This document shows positions 9,495 through 18,680 of a stretch of DNA of 64,000 nt, piece after piece. Below the pieces are notes generated by a model, which was given only the letters and a program-made list of their open reading frames with translations, did not search any database and was not told where the DNA came from. The stretch covers positions 124,001 to 188,000 of the forward strand of contig JAHHGT010000004.1 of the NCBI GenBank assembly GCA_019359745.1, read 5' to 3'. Made by a program: the position numbers and the translations under genes. The first letter of the stretch is position 1; each line of letters opens with the position of its first letter. This DNA is from Aphanothece saxicola GSE-SYN-MK-01-06B. GTDB taxonomy: Bacteria > Cyanobacteriota > Cyanobacteriia > PCC-6307 > Cyanobiaceae.

Positions 9495-10253
9495 TTACCC
9501 GTAGACCCGCGGTTCGGGACAGACCCCTTGGACCCGTTTGAGGACCTCCCCGTAGGCCTCGACAACGCCGCCCAGGTCCTGGCGGAAACGGTCCTTGTCG
9601 AGAATTCGCTCCTGGGCATCGCTCACCGCCCGGTTCCAGAGGCGGCAGGTGTCGGGGCTGATCTCGTCTGCCACCACCAGTTCGCCAGCCCCGGTGAACC
9701 CCAGTTCGATCTTGAAATCCACCAGTTCGAGCCCCACGTCGGCGAACAGCTGGCGCAGGGCGTCATTGACGCGGAAAGCCAGGCCCCTGATGGCTTCCAT
9801 CTCGGCGACGGTCACCAGCTGGAGCCTCTCCAGCCGCGCTTCGCTGAGCAGGGGATCGCCCAGGGCGTCGTCCTTGTAGTACAGATCGAGAAGCGGCGGA
9901 TCGAGCGGGGTGCCCGCCGGGATCGGCATCTGGCGGCAGAGGGAACCGGCAGCCACGTTCCGGACGACCACTTCCACCGGCACCACCCGCACCGGCCGCA
10001 CCATCATCCAGTGATCCCCGTGCAGGCCCAGATAGTGGGTGGGTACCCCCAGCCGCTGAAGATGCTCGAACAGAAGGGCGGAGATGCGGCAGTTGAGGGC
10101 CCCCTTTCCGAGCAGCTGGGCCTTCTTGAGGGCATTGAAGGCGGTGGCGTCGTCCTTGTATTCCACGGCCACCACATCGTCCTGATCGGTGGCGTACACC
10201 CGCTTCGCCTTGCCTTCGTAAAGGAGGGGGCCGGTGGCAGGGGGCAGGGTCAT
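9495..10253 (-). CDS. purC: SAICAR synthetase
   Basis: PurC couples CAIR with aspartate using ATP in purine synthesis. The 252-residue protein starts '[20 protein letters not shown]', with the family signature '[12 protein letters not shown]', and contains '[20 protein letters not shown]', '[11 protein letters not shown]' and '[10 protein letters not shown]'. The ATG at 10253 overlaps the stop of the upstream unknown gene (ATGA). The gap to bamA is 43 bases, so purC probably shares the bamA-lpx transcript. purD lies 1.3 kb away on the other strand. Confidence 0.95.
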   Translation of the reverse strand: MTLPPATGPLLYEGKAKRVYATDQDDVVAVEYKDDATAFNALKKAQLLGKGALNCRISALLFEHLQRLGVPTHYLGLHGDHWMMVRPVRVVPVEVVVRNVAAGSLCRQMPIPAGTPLDPPLLDLYYKDDALGDPLLSEARLERLQLVTVAEMEAIRGLAFRVNDALRQLFADVGLELVDFKIELGFTGAGELVVADEISPDTCRLWNRAVSDAQERILDKDRFRQDLGGVVEAYGEVLKRVQGVCPEPRVYG

Positions 10254-11422
10254 GGGGCGGGTGTGGTGGTCGGGGCCGGTTCCGTCGCCGGTACCGGAAG
10301 GTCGGCGGCATGGCCGCCGGGGTCGCGGGGGGAACGCAGCTGGAGCTCCAGCTTGCGGGTGCGCGGGGCCGAAGCCGGATCCTCGCGCCGCCAGCGCCAT
10401 TCCCCATAGGCGTCGTCGAGGCGGCCACTGAGCCGCAGGCGCCGCTCCACGGCCCGCCCGGAGGGCAGGGCGGCCTGGGTGTCCAGCAGTTCGGCCACCA
10501 GGCCCCAGGCCCCGGCCGCCGCCGCCTGGTCGAGGGCCGCCTCCAGCAGGGCCTCCCGCTCCGGCGCCGGCAGCTCCGCCAGCATCCCCACCGCCTGCTG
10601 CAGACGCAGGGCCCCCGCCAGGCCGCCCTGGCGGGCCCGGACCAGCAGCTCGCCGCCGACCCTGGGGAAGCCCCGCGATTCCAGATGCAGGGCCAGCAGC
10701 TCCAGAGCTGAGCGGCTGATCACGGTGCCATCCTCACGGCGCTGCAGCGGCAGGGCGATGCCATCGAGGGACGTGCCGCTCTCCTGCCGCAGCCGCTCCA
10801 GGGCCAGGGCGGCCCGGCGGTGGTCCAGCCCCGCCGAGGCGGCGCGCCACTGCAGTTGCAACCACTGCACCCGCTCGGCTCCGGCGGCCGGTCCGACGCG
10901 GTTGAGCACGTCCATGGCTTCGCTGGGGGCCCGGCAGCTGAGCAGCACGTCGGCATTGGCCAGCACCACTTCCAGGGGCTGGGGGGCCGGGTGGAGCGTC
11001 AGCAGCCGCTGCTGCAGTTGCCTCAGGCGCTCGCCCAGATCGGCATCGGCGCTCTGGCGACAGGCTGCATCGAGCTGCTCCAGGTCCCCGTCGCGCAGCA
11101 GGTCGGCGAACGCTTCGTCACTCAGGAGCGGTGGCGGTTCTTCGGTCTCCTCCGCTGGCCCGGAGGGTCCGGTGCCTGCCCCGTCTGCCGCAGGATCCTG
11201 GGGAGCCTGCTCTGGTGCCACCGCCGGCGCAGCGGTCGGGGGGCTGGCCGCCGCAGCCCCCAGCGGGGCGAGCAGTCCCAGGAGGATGAGGGCTCCAAAG
11301 GGCCTCAGGAGCAACCGACGCCACGCCGGTGGCCACGGCCGTCCGCCCGGGGGAAGGCCGGTGGTCGGGCCGGATCCGCGGGACGGGGCAGCGGTCGAGG
11401 CGGCGGTCGGAGAGAATGGCAA
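10250..11422 (-). CDS. Unknown membrane-anchored or secreted protein
   Basis: A 390-residue protein with a hydrophobic N-terminal segment ('[18 protein letters not shown]', about residues 43-60) preceded by Arg residues, so it is either signal-peptide cleaved or anchored. A Pro/Ala/Glu-rich linker follows, then a mostly alpha-helical body with paired Leu/Ala-rich helices ('[24 protein letters not shown]') that look TPR- or HEAT-like. The end is Lys/Arg-rich ('[13 protein letters not shown]'). It heads the purC-bamA-lpx unit and overlaps purC by 4 bases. The position hints at an envelope role, but no family is recognised. Confidence 0.75.
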   Translation of the reverse strand: MPFSPTAASTAAPSRGSGPTTGLPPGGRPWPPAWRRLLLRPFGALILLGLLAPLGAAAASPPTAAPAVAPEQAPQDPAADGAGTGPSGPAEETEEPPPLLSDEAFADLLRDGDLEQLDAACRQSADADLGERLRQLQQRLLTLHPAPQPLEVVLANADVLLSCRAPSEAMDVLNRVGPAAGAERVQWLQLQWRAASAGLDHRRAALALERLRQESGTSLDGIALPLQRREDGTVISRSALELLALHLESRGFPRVGGELLVRARQGGLAGALRLQQAVGMLAELPAPEREALLEAALDQAAAAGAWGLVAELLDTQAALPSGRAVERRLRLSGRLDDAYGEWRWRREDPASAPRTRKLELQLRSPRDPGGHAADLPVPATEPAPTTTPAP

Positions 11423-11537
11423 AGGGGAGTGGCAGCAAGGCAGGTCAGGGCAACCGGTGCAGCACCCGTGCCGAAGCTCAACCTAGGGGAGCTCTCCTCC
11501 CCGATCCACCCCCCGTCCTGCCTCCCCTGTTCCGCCC

Positions 11538-12896
11538 ATGGCTTCACCCACCCCCACCCATGCTCCCGCTGCTGGCCCAGGGCCGGCCCGGATCCTGGTG
11601 GTGGGCGGCGGTGGCCGCGAAAACGCCCTGGGCTGGGCCCTGGCGCGCTGTCCGGGGGTGGAGCAGGTGCTGGTGGCCCCTGGCAACGGCGGCACCGTGG
11701 CCCTGGCGGGCTGCGGCCAGCTGGCCATCGCCGAATCCGACCAGGAGGCCCTGGCTGCGGCCTGCCGCGAGTGGGCCATCGACCTGGTGGTGGTGGGGCC
11801 GGAAGCGCCGCTGGCGGCCGGTCTGGCGGATCGTTTGCGCTCGGAGGGGCTGGCGGTCTTCGGCCCCGGGGCGGACGGGGCCCTGCTGGAGGCCAGCAAG
11901 CGCTGGGCCAAGGACCTGATGCAGGAAGCGGGTGTGCCCACGGCGGGCTACTGGGCGGCCACATCCCGGCAGGAGGCCCTGGAGGCCCTGGAGCGGCACG
12001 GCCGCCCCCTGGTGGTGAAGGCCGATGGGCTGGCGGCCGGTAAAGGTGTGACGGTGGCCGACAGCCTCGAGCAGTGCCGCGACGCCATCGAGGAGGTGTT
12101 CGCCGGCCGTTTCCAGACCGCCGCACCTGGTGAGCCGGCCGCCGCCCCCTCCCTGGTGCTGGAGGAACGCCTGCACGGCCCGGAGGTGTCGGTGTTCGCC
12201 CTCACCGATGGCCGCAGCATGGTGTTGCTGCCCCCGGCCCAGGACCACAAGCGCATCGGCGAGGGGGACACCGGTCCCAACACCGGCGGCATGGGGGCCT
12301 ACGCCCCTGCCCGGCTGCTGGATGGGGCGGGACTGGAGCAGGTGCGCCAGCTGGTGCTGGAGCCGGTCCTGGCGGCCCTGCGGGCCCGGGGCATCGACTA
12401 CCGCGGCGTGATTTTCGCCGGCCTGATGCTCACCAAGGACGGACTGCGGGTGATCGAGTTCAACTGCCGCTTCGGGGACCCGGAATGCGAGACCCTGATG
12501 CCCTTGCTGGGCCCTGAGCTGGCCCGGGTGCTGCTGGCCTGTGCCACCGGCCATCTGGAAGGGGCTCCGCCCCTCACGATCGAGCCCCGCTGCAGCGCCT
12601 GCGTGATCGCCGCCGCCGAGGGGTACCCCGGCGACGTGCGTCGCGGTGACCCGATCCATGGGGAGCTGACGGACGACCCCGACCTGCAGCTGTTTCACGC
12701 CGGCAGTCGCCGCGGCGAGGACGGCGACGTGGTCACGGCCGGCGGGAGGGTGCTGGCGGTGGTGGCCCAGGCCGAGGATTTTGATGCGGCCTTCGAGCGG
12801 GCCTACGCCGGCCTGGGACGGGTGGGTTTTGAGGGCATGGTGTACCGCCGCGACATCGGCCATCAGGTGCGGACGCGTCCGCCGGTGCGGCCATGA
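11538..12896 (+). CDS. purD: Phosphoribosylamine-glycine ligase
   Basis: PurD (GARS) makes GAR from phosphoribosylamine and glycine in purine synthesis. The 452-residue protein opens with 'ARILVVGGGGRENALGWALA', the N-domain signature, and has the ATP-grasp elements 'PLVVKADGLAAGKGVTVAD', 'PAQDHKRIGEGDTGPNTGGMGAYAP' (in part) and 'VIEFNCRFGDPECE'. The start ATG lies 115 bases from the divergent unknown gene, so that gap should hold both promoters. Its stop overlaps nblS (ATGA), the usual picocyanobacterial pairing. Confidence 0.95.
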   Translation: MASPTPTHAPAAGPGPARILVVGGGGRENALGWALARCPGVEQVLVAPGNGGTVALAGCGQLAIAESDQEALAAACREWAIDLVVVGPEAPLAAGLADRLRSEGLAVFGPGADGALLEASKRWAKDLMQEAGVPTAGYWAATSRQEALEALERHGRPLVVKADGLAAGKGVTVADSLEQCRDAIEEVFAGRFQTAAPGEPAAAPSLVLEERLHGPEVSVFALTDGRSMVLLPPAQDHKRIGEGDTGPNTGGMGAYAPARLLDGAGLEQVRQLVLEPVLAALRARGIDYRGVIFAGLMLTKDGLRVIEFNCRFGDPECETLMPLLGPELARVLLACATGHLEGAPPLTIEPRCSACVIAAAEGYPGDVRRGDPIHGELTDDPDLQLFHAGSRRGEDGDVVTAGGRVLAVVAQAEDFDAAFERAYAGLGRVGFEGMVYRRDIGHQVRTRPPVRP

Positions 12897-14947
12897 CGCT
12901 CAGCGACCCAGGCCATGCCCGCACCAGCAGCCAGCCAGCCGATTCTCTGAACCTGTGGCGGGCGCGCCTGCGTCGCTGGTGGGCCGAGTTCAGCCTGCAG
13001 ACGAAGCTGCTGGCGGTCGCCACCCTCGTGGTGAGCTTGCTGATGACCGGCATCACCTTCCTGGCCCTTAATGGCATCCAGCGGGATGCCCGCATGAGCG
13101 ACACCCGCTTTGCCCGCGATCTCGGGCTGCTGCTCTCGGCCAACGTCACGCCTTTGGTGGCCGAGGGCAACGACCGCGAACTGGCCTCGGTGGCCGAACG
13201 TTTCTGGCAGTCCAGCCGCAGCCTCCGGTACATCTTCTTCGCCGATTCCGACGGCGTGATCTACCTGGGCATCCCCATGGGCGGCAGCACCGGCGTGGGT
13301 GAGCGGTTGCTCAGCCGCCGCCTGGAGCTGCCGGCCGACATCCAGCGCCGCCCCGACAACCCCCTGATCCGCCAGCACCTCACCCCGGACGGCCAGGTCA
13401 CCGATGTGTTCGTGCCGATGGTCAGCGACGGCCGCTATCTGGGGGTGGTGGCCCTGGGCATCAACCCCAACGAAACGCTGCTGGCCAGCGCCGCCCTCAC
13501 CCGTGAAGTCACCGTGGCGGTGTTCATCTCCATCTGGGTGCTGGTGATCCTGGGGTCGGTGTTCAATGCCCTCACCATCACCCAGCCGGTGAAGGAACTG
13601 CTGCGGGGGGTGCGCTCGATCGCCGGCGGCAATTTCGAGACCCGCATTGCCCTGCCGGTGGGGGGAGAACTGGGTGAGCTGCTCAACGGGTTCAACACCA
13701 TGGCCTCCCAGCTGGAGGTCTACAAGGCGGCCAACATCGAGGAGCTCACCGCCGCCCAGGTGAAGCAGCAGTCATTGATCGCCACCATGGCCGATGGGGC
13801 GGTGCTGCTCGATGCGGAAGGGCACATCGTGCTGGCCAACCCCACCGCCCGGCGCCTGTTTCGCTGGGAGGGTCGCAAGCTGGAGGGCAGCGAGCTGGCC
13901 GGTGAACTGCCCGACCGGCTGGCGATGGAGCTGCACGATCCTCTGGAGAGCCTGATCCTCAACGAGCGGGACAACACCGAGGTGCGCTGCAGTTTCGGAG
14001 ATCCCGCCCGCACCCTGCGCATCGTGCTTCAGTCGGTGCGGGATGCCAGTGGCGAAAGCCTCAAGGGCATTGCCATGACCATCCAGGACCTCACCCGGGA
14101 GGTGGAGCTGAATGCGGCCCAGAGCCGCTTCATCAGCAACGTGTCCCACGAGCTGCGCACCCCCCTGTGCAACATCAAGAGCTATGTGGAGACGCTCCAC
14201 GACATGGGTGACCTGCTCAGCCCCGAGGAGCAGAAGGAATTCCTGAGCATCGCCAACGCCGAGACCGACCGGCTGTCCCGGCTGGTCACCGACGTGCTCG
14301 ACCTGTCACGACTGGAGTCCGACCGGGTCTGGCAGCTGGAGCCCTTGGAGATCGCCCCGGCGATCGAGCAGACCCTGCGCACCTACCGGCTGAACGCTGA
14401 GGAGAAGGGGGTCACCCTCATCTTCGCCGGCGATCAGCACCTGCCCCGGGTGCGTGGCAACTGGGATCTGCTGCTGCAGGTGTTCGACAACCTGGTGGGC
14501 AATGCCCTCAAGTTCACCCAGGGCGGCGGCCAGCTGCTGCTGCGCGCCTACCCCTGGCCCGACCACTGCCTGCTGGATCCCGGTGTCAGCCCGGGCGACC
14601 ACCCCGCCTGCGCCCTCACCTCCCCCCTGCCCCGGCTGCGGGTCGAGATCGCCGACACCGGCTGCGGCATCTCCGAAGCCGACCAGTCGCGGATCTTCGA
14701 GCGGTTTTTCCGGGTGGAAAACGCCGTCCACACCGAGGCCGGCACCGGGCTGGGACTCTCGATCGTGCGCGGCATCCTCGAGAAACACGGCAGCCAGGCC
14801 CGCATGGCCAGCGAGCCCGGGGTGGGGACCACCTTCTGGTTCGACCTGCCCCTGGAGGATGCCGACGGCGATGAATTGCAGGTTCAGGTGGAGCGCTCCT
14901 CCTCGATGGCCGAGATGGACAAGGAACGACGCATCGCCGTGGCCTGA
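12893..14947 (+). CDS. nblS: NblS-type sensor histidine kinase
   Basis: A 684-residue two-pass membrane kinase. Domains in order: TM1 near residues 40-60, an extracytoplasmic sensor region, TM2 near 205-227 ('VAVFISIWVLVILGSVFNAL'), HAMP, PAS ('DGAVLLDAEGHIVLANPTA'), HisKA with the phospho-acceptor His419 in 'SNVSHELRTPLCNIKSYVE', and a HATPase domain with 'NLVGNALKFTQGGG', 'IADTGCGISEADQ' and 'GTGLGLSIVRGILEKHG'. NblS (Hik33/DspA) works with RpaB-type regulators in high-light, nutrient and redox responses. The identification rests on domain order, the conserved core and the purD-nblS-kaiC neighbourhood typical of this lineage. It overlaps purD by 4 bases. Confidence 0.88.
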   Translation: MTLSDPGHARTSSQPADSLNLWRARLRRWWAEFSLQTKLLAVATLVVSLLMTGITFLALNGIQRDARMSDTRFARDLGLLLSANVTPLVAEGNDRELASVAERFWQSSRSLRYIFFADSDGVIYLGIPMGGSTGVGERLLSRRLELPADIQRRPDNPLIRQHLTPDGQVTDVFVPMVSDGRYLGVVALGINPNETLLASAALTREVTVAVFISIWVLVILGSVFNALTITQPVKELLRGVRSIAGGNFETRIALPVGGELGELLNGFNTMASQLEVYKAANIEELTAAQVKQQSLIATMADGAVLLDAEGHIVLANPTARRLFRWEGRKLEGSELAGELPDRLAMELHDPLESLILNERDNTEVRCSFGDPARTLRIVLQSVRDASGESLKGIAMTIQDLTREVELNAAQSRFISNVSHELRTPLCNIKSYVETLHDMGDLLSPEEQKEFLSIANAETDRLSRLVTDVLDLSRLESDRVWQLEPLEIAPAIEQTLRTYRLNAEEKGVTLIFAGDQHLPRVRGNWDLLLQVFDNLVGNALKFTQGGGQLLLRAYPWPDHCLLDPGVSPGDHPACALTSPLPRLRVEIADTGCGISEADQSRIFERFFRVENAVHTEAGTGLGLSIVRGILEKHGSQARMASEPGVGTTFWFDLPLEDADGDELQVQVERSSSMAEMDKERRIAVA

Positions 14948-14967
14948 GGGGTCACCACCCCGCCTGA

Positions 14968-16512
14968 TCAGCTCTCCCCGTCGACGCTGCGCATGATGCG
15001 CCCGAGGTCGACCCGTTCATCGGTGGTGATGCGATGGGGCACACCGCTGATGATGCGCTCGAAATTGGCGAAGGAATCCTTGATCTCCGGTCCGTTGCCC
15101 GTGATCACGAACTCCCGGATGCCCTTGTCGTGCCACGAGCCGCGCATCTTGAACACGTTCAGGGCGCGGGCCATTTCGCCACGGATCTCCACGTACTGCA
15201 GCAGCAGAATGGTGTCGGTGATGGTGGAGATGTGGGAGTCGGTGATCGAGTGGCTGCCCATGAACTCCTCGGAGGTGTTGGTGAAGAAGCCCGCGATCTC
15301 CTCCTGCTTCGCATACCCCGTCACGCCGATCACGAACTGCCGGAAGGCGTTGTGGCTGACGCCCCTGGCAAGGGCGGAAAGGGAGTCAATCGCCATCCGG
15401 GTCGGTTTGAACTCGCTGATCTCCGTCTTGATGATCTGCAGGTGATCCTCCAGACCGGTGGACTCCGGATAGGCGCAGATGATCTTGAGCAGGCCGTCCT
15501 GCTCCATCTGCTCGAAATCGATGCCCCAGCTGGTGGCGTTGCGCAGCAGCTGGGAGCGGGATTCCTCGTAGGCGAACAGGATCGCCCGCTCCTTGCTGCG
15601 GCAGGCATCCTCGACGAACTTGCTGACCAGAAGCGTCTTGCCGGTTCCGGTGGCGCCCGTCGCCAGGATGATGGAGTCCTTGAAGAAGCCCCCGCCGCAC
15701 ATCTCATCCAGCCGGGGAACGCCGGAGCTCACGCGCACGTTGGAGGAGCGCTGGGTGAGGCGCATCGCCCCCAGGGGGAACACGCTGATGCCGTGGCTGC
15801 CCATGGTGAACGGGAACTCCCCTTTCATGTGCGTGGTGCCACGGAGCTTGAGCACTTCCACGGTGCGGCGCCGCCGTTCCCCCTCCAGCACGTTGCGCAG
15901 GATCACCACGTTGTCGGAGACGAATTCCTCGACGCCGTAGCGGGCGATGGCTCCGTACTCATCGACACGTTCGGTGGTCATCACCGTGGTGACGCCGATC
16001 TCCTTGAGCCGGGCGATCAGCCGGAAGATCTCCCGGCGCACCACGGAGATGGCGTCGTACTGCTGGAAGACAGCAGTGATGGAGTCAATCGCCACCCGCT
16101 TGGCTTTGTATTTGCGGATCGCATAGTGAATGCGTTCGATCAGACCGGAGAGGTCGAAACTTCCTGAGACCTCCTGGCCATCGGGGTCCGGGGAGGCGTC
16201 GAGGACAAACAGCTTGTTCTGCTCCACCATCTCCTGCAGGTTCCAGCCGAAGCTGGAGGCGTTGCGAAGGATGTCGAGGGGGGATTCCTCAAAGGTGACG
16301 AAAATACCGTGCTCGTTGAACTGGCGGATCCCGTTGCAGAGAAAGTTCAGCGAAAAGACCGTTTTTCCTGTTCCTGAGGTGCCACTGATCAAGGTCGATC
16401 GACCGATCGGCAGACCGCCATGGCAGATGTCATCGAAGCCCTCGATTCCCGTGGGAAGCTTCTGCATCTGCATCCGGTTGGCGGTGAGGTCGTGGTCGTT
16501 GGGATCCGGCAT
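14968..16512 (-). CDS. kaiC: Circadian clock ATPase/kinase KaiC
   Basis: KaiC is the hexameric autokinase/autophosphatase and ATPase of the cyanobacterial clock. Two RecA-like domains are present: CI with 'LISGTSGTGKTVFSLNFL' and CII with 'ILATGATGTGKTLLVSKFV'. The CII phosphosites fall in 'SHISTITDT', Ser429 and Thr430 with the chosen start, matching Ser431/Thr432 of S. elongatus. Paired catalytic glutamates are visible in 'TFEESPLDI' and 'AYEESRSQL'. I chose the ATG at 16512 ('MPDPNDHDLTANRMQMQKLP'), 514 residues. Its C-terminal A-loop tail ('GRIMRSVDGES') is present. It is last in kaiA-kaiB-kaiC and converges on nblS. Confidence 0.97.
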   Translation of the reverse strand: MPDPNDHDLTANRMQMQKLPTGIEGFDDICHGGLPIGRSTLISGTSGTGKTVFSLNFLCNGIRQFNEHGIFVTFEESPLDILRNASSFGWNLQEMVEQNKLFVLDASPDPDGQEVSGSFDLSGLIERIHYAIRKYKAKRVAIDSITAVFQQYDAISVVRREIFRLIARLKEIGVTTVMTTERVDEYGAIARYGVEEFVSDNVVILRNVLEGERRRRTVEVLKLRGTTHMKGEFPFTMGSHGISVFPLGAMRLTQRSSNVRVSSGVPRLDEMCGGGFFKDSIILATGATGTGKTLLVSKFVEDACRSKERAILFAYEESRSQLLRNATSWGIDFEQMEQDGLLKIICAYPESTGLEDHLQIIKTEISEFKPTRMAIDSLSALARGVSHNAFRQFVIGVTGYAKQEEIAGFFTNTSEEFMGSHSITDSHISTITDTILLLQYVEIRGEMARALNVFKMRGSWHDKGIREFVITGNGPEIKDSFANFERIISGVPHRITTDERVDLGRIMRSVDGES

Positions 16513-16585
16513 CGATAGGGATGGAAAGGGAAGGAGCTGAAGGGCTGAAGGATCTGAAAGGAATGCTGGCCTGGCTTGAACGGCT

Positions 16586-16948
16586 TCAGGAGGATTCAGG
16601 AGAGGAGGCTTCACCGCCTGCTTCGAGATCGTCGATGTCCAGCTTGAAGTCCTCCTCCGAGAGTTCTTCGTAGAGGAGATCAAGGCCGATCAGCACCCGA
16701 TCCCGGTCGGACAGATCGCCGATGATCCGCCGCACGGGCGGGGGCAGGATCTTCGCCAGGGTGGGAGTGGCCAGGATCTTGTCCTCCTCGGCGAGTTGGG
16801 GATTCTTGAGGACGTCGATCACCTTCAGGGCATAGACCCCACGGAACTCGGACTCGAGGATGTCGCGGAGCGTTTTCAGAGCCCGCATCGAGTTGGGCGT
16901 GTTGCCGGCCACGTAGAGCTTGAGGATGTAAGTCTTGCGAAAAGTCAT
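16586..16948 (-). CDS. kaiB: Circadian clock protein KaiB
   Basis: KaiB is the fold-switching clock protein that binds the KaiC CI ring at night and sequesters KaiA. The 120-residue sequence matches the family throughout: '[20 protein letters not shown]', '[19 protein letters not shown]', '[20 protein letters not shown]' and 'VLIGLDLL'. The C-terminus is an acidic tail ('[20 protein letters not shown]') longer than the structured core, as in other long KaiB proteins. The gene lies 9 bases after kaiA and 73 bases before kaiC, so the three are probably co-transcribed. Confidence 0.97.
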   Translation of the reverse strand: MTFRKTYILKLYVAGNTPNSMRALKTLRDILESEFRGVYALKVIDVLKNPQLAEEDKILATPTLAKILPPPVRRIIGDLSDRDRVLIGLDLLYEELSEEDFKLDIDDLEAGGEASSPESS

Positions 16949-16957
16949 GGCTGTGGC

Positions 16958-17806
16958 TCAGGCGAAGGGGCTGGATACTTCGGGGATGGGGGCAGGCACG
17001 ATCGGCACGTCCGGAGGGATGGAGCGCCGATACATCTCACAGAGGTGCGCCATGACGTCAAGGAGGGCCAGGCGATAGTCCTGCAGGAAATCGTTCTTCT
17101 GTCCTTTCAGCATGAGCTGTTTCCAGAACTCCTCGATCAGATTCACGTGGATCTCGACCATTTTGGTGATCGGCAGATCGGCGAAGAAGGCTGTGTTCAC
17201 GAAGCTTTCGATCGCCAGGTTGGCCGTGGCTGGATTCTTGAAGTAACTGATCAGCAGATCGCGGTAGCTGCGGCGCAGGGAGTTGAGCAGCTCGTCGCGC
17301 TCCTCGGCTTCCAGGTTGCGCAGGAAGCGGGAGGGATCCCGCTTGTAGTAAACGCTGAGATAGCCGAGACGACCGTTCAGCCGGTTCGACAGCTTCCAGC
17401 CATCGGGGGTGGCCGCCTGGGCCTCGTTGCTGGCCGGCGGCGTGTGGCTGCGCAGGAATCGGGAGACGGCCGCATCGAGGCTGTAGCTCAGCTGCTCCAG
17501 TTGGTCGGGGGGCAGACGGACTTCAGCGCCATGGAACAGCACATCCCCGCTGACGGGTCCGATCAGCACGGCCGGCAGCTCCAGTCCCCGTTCATGCAGG
17601 ATCCCGAAGAAGCCTGCCCCGACAGCCCCCTCCTCCAGCAGCAGCCCGTCGACATCCTCCCGGTGACGCTCCAGCTGCGCCAGGGGCTCGGCGTCAGGGT
17701 CCGTCGGCACCAGGTGGTAGCGCCCACCCTTGAGCCACTGGACGCAGGCCTCGGCCAGGGCAGGGGTCTGGATGAGGGACAGGATGTTGAGAACCGGTTG
17801 GGGCAT
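16958..17806 (-). CDS. kaiA: Circadian clock protein KaiA, full length
   Basis: KaiA stimulates KaiC autophosphorylation by binding the CII tails. The 282-residue length is close to the 284 of S. elongatus, so both parts are present: an N-terminal pseudo-receiver domain ('NILSLIQTPALAEACVQWL') and the C-terminal dimerising helical domain ('DLLISYFKNPATANLAIESF', 'VNLIEEFWKQLMLKGQKNDF', 'YRLALLDVMAHLCEMYRRSI'). The ATG at 17806 gives the family start 'MPQPVLNILS'; the ORF-track start at 18295 lies in rplU. Prochlorococcus lacks kaiA, so its presence excludes that genus. The divergent neighbour is rplU. Confidence 0.96.
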   Translation of the reverse strand: MPQPVLNILSLIQTPALAEACVQWLKGGRYHLVPTDPDAEPLAQLERHREDVDGLLLEEGAVGAGFFGILHERGLELPAVLIGPVSGDVLFHGAEVRLPPDQLEQLSYSLDAAVSRFLRSHTPPASNEAQAATPDGWKLSNRLNGRLGYLSVYYKRDPSRFLRNLEAEERDELLNSLRRSYRDLLISYFKNPATANLAIESFVNTAFFADLPITKMVEIHVNLIEEFWKQLMLKGQKNDFLQDYRLALLDVMAHLCEMYRRSIPPDVPIVPAPIPEVSSPFA

Positions 17807-17874
17807 CGACCGCTGCGGCGGGGAACTCCCCTGGTCGAGCTGATTCTTGACGGAAGGTGGTCCCGGACGGGAGG

Positions 17875-17880
17875 ATCTTA
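17875..17880 (-). promoter_or_regulatory. Possible -10 box of the kaiABC operon
   Basis: On the minus strand this reads TAAGAT, a good match to the cyanobacterial -10 pattern, 69 bases upstream of the kaiA ATG in the 150-base kaiA/rplU divergent gap. No clear -35 is seen. Confidence 0.3.
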
Positions 17881-17956
17881 GTTCTGTCTTTCGATTCCGT
17901 GCGCCCAGGCCCAATGGCGGCTCCCTGCCGCCAGCCTGGCCACGCCCCTTGACGTG

Positions 17957-18358
17957 ATGACCCAAGCCCCCCAGCAGGACCTCCCGAGCGACGCCGCGAC
18001 GGGAGCCGCCACGACGGACACCACCGGTGCCTACGCGATCGTCGAAGCCTCCGGTCAGCAGTTCTGGCTCCAGACCGATCGCTACGTCGACCTTGATCGT
18101 CTCAGCGCCGACGTCGACAGCACCGTCACGCTCGAGAACGTGCTCCTGGTGAAGGACGCGTCCGGCACCACCCTGGGCCAGCCCTACGTGGCAGGCGCCA
18201 CCGTGGAGCTCAAGGTGATGGCCCATCGCCGCGGCCAGAAGATCATCGTTTACAAGATGCGCCCCAAGAAGAAGACCCGCCGCAAGAACGGTCACCGCCA
18301 GGAACTCACCCGCGTGATGGTCCAGTCCATCAAGGTGGGTGGCAAGGCGATCGTCTGA
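17957..18358 (+). CDS. rplU: 50S ribosomal protein L21
   Basis: L21 binds 23S rRNA in the large subunit. The 133-residue protein has an N-terminal extension of about 25 residues rich in Thr/Ala, then the family core '[20 protein letters not shown]', 'LENVLLVKD' and the basic '[20 protein letters not shown]'. The ATG at 17957 is preceded by an in-frame GTG, which the ORF track used. It is followed at 55 bases by rpmA, the standard L21-L27 pairing, and is divergent from kaiA as in other cyanobacteria. Confidence 0.95.
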   Translation: MTQAPQQDLPSDAATGAATTDTTGAYAIVEASGQQFWLQTDRYVDLDRLSADVDSTVTLENVLLVKDASGTTLGQPYVAGATVELKVMAHRRGQKIIVYKMRPKKKTRRKNGHRQELTRVMVQSIKVGGKAIV

Positions 18359-18413
18359 TCGGGTTCTTCCAGCTCTCCGGTTTCTTTACCCCCCTCCACC
18401 TCTCGTTTCCCCC

Positions 18414-18680
18414 ATGGCCCACAAGAAAGGCACAGGTTCGACCCGTAACGGCCGCGACTCCAACTCCAAGCGCCTCGGCGTCAAGCGCTACGGCGGTGAA
18501 ACCGTCAGCGCCGGTTCGATCCTGATCCGTCAGCGCGGCACCTCCGTGATCCCCGGCGTCAACGTGGGCCGCGGTTCCGATGACACCCTGTTCGCCCTGG
18601 TGGACGGCGTGGTCAACTTCGAATCGATCAAGCGGGGCCTGCGCAACCGCAAGCGCATCAACATCGCAGTGGCTGCCTAG
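18414..18680 (+). CDS. rpmA: 50S ribosomal protein L27
   Basis: L27 reaches the peptidyl transferase centre with its N-terminus. The 88-residue protein begins '[20 protein letters not shown]', the unprocessed-type N-terminus, and has '[20 protein letters not shown]'. The ORF-track start at 18339 adds 25 residues that do not belong to the family, so the ATG at 18414 was used. The stop TAG shares the palindrome CTAG with the stop of the convergent transporter gene. Confidence 0.96.
   Translation: MAHKKGTGSTRNGRDSNSKRLGVKRYGGETVSAGSILIRQRGTSVIPGVNVGRGSDDTLFALVDGVVNFESIKRGLRNRKRINIAVAA

Noticed and set aside
14948-14961. GGGGT-CACC-ACCCC hairpin between nblS and kaiC
   Set aside because: Short stem with no T-run; too weak to call a terminator.
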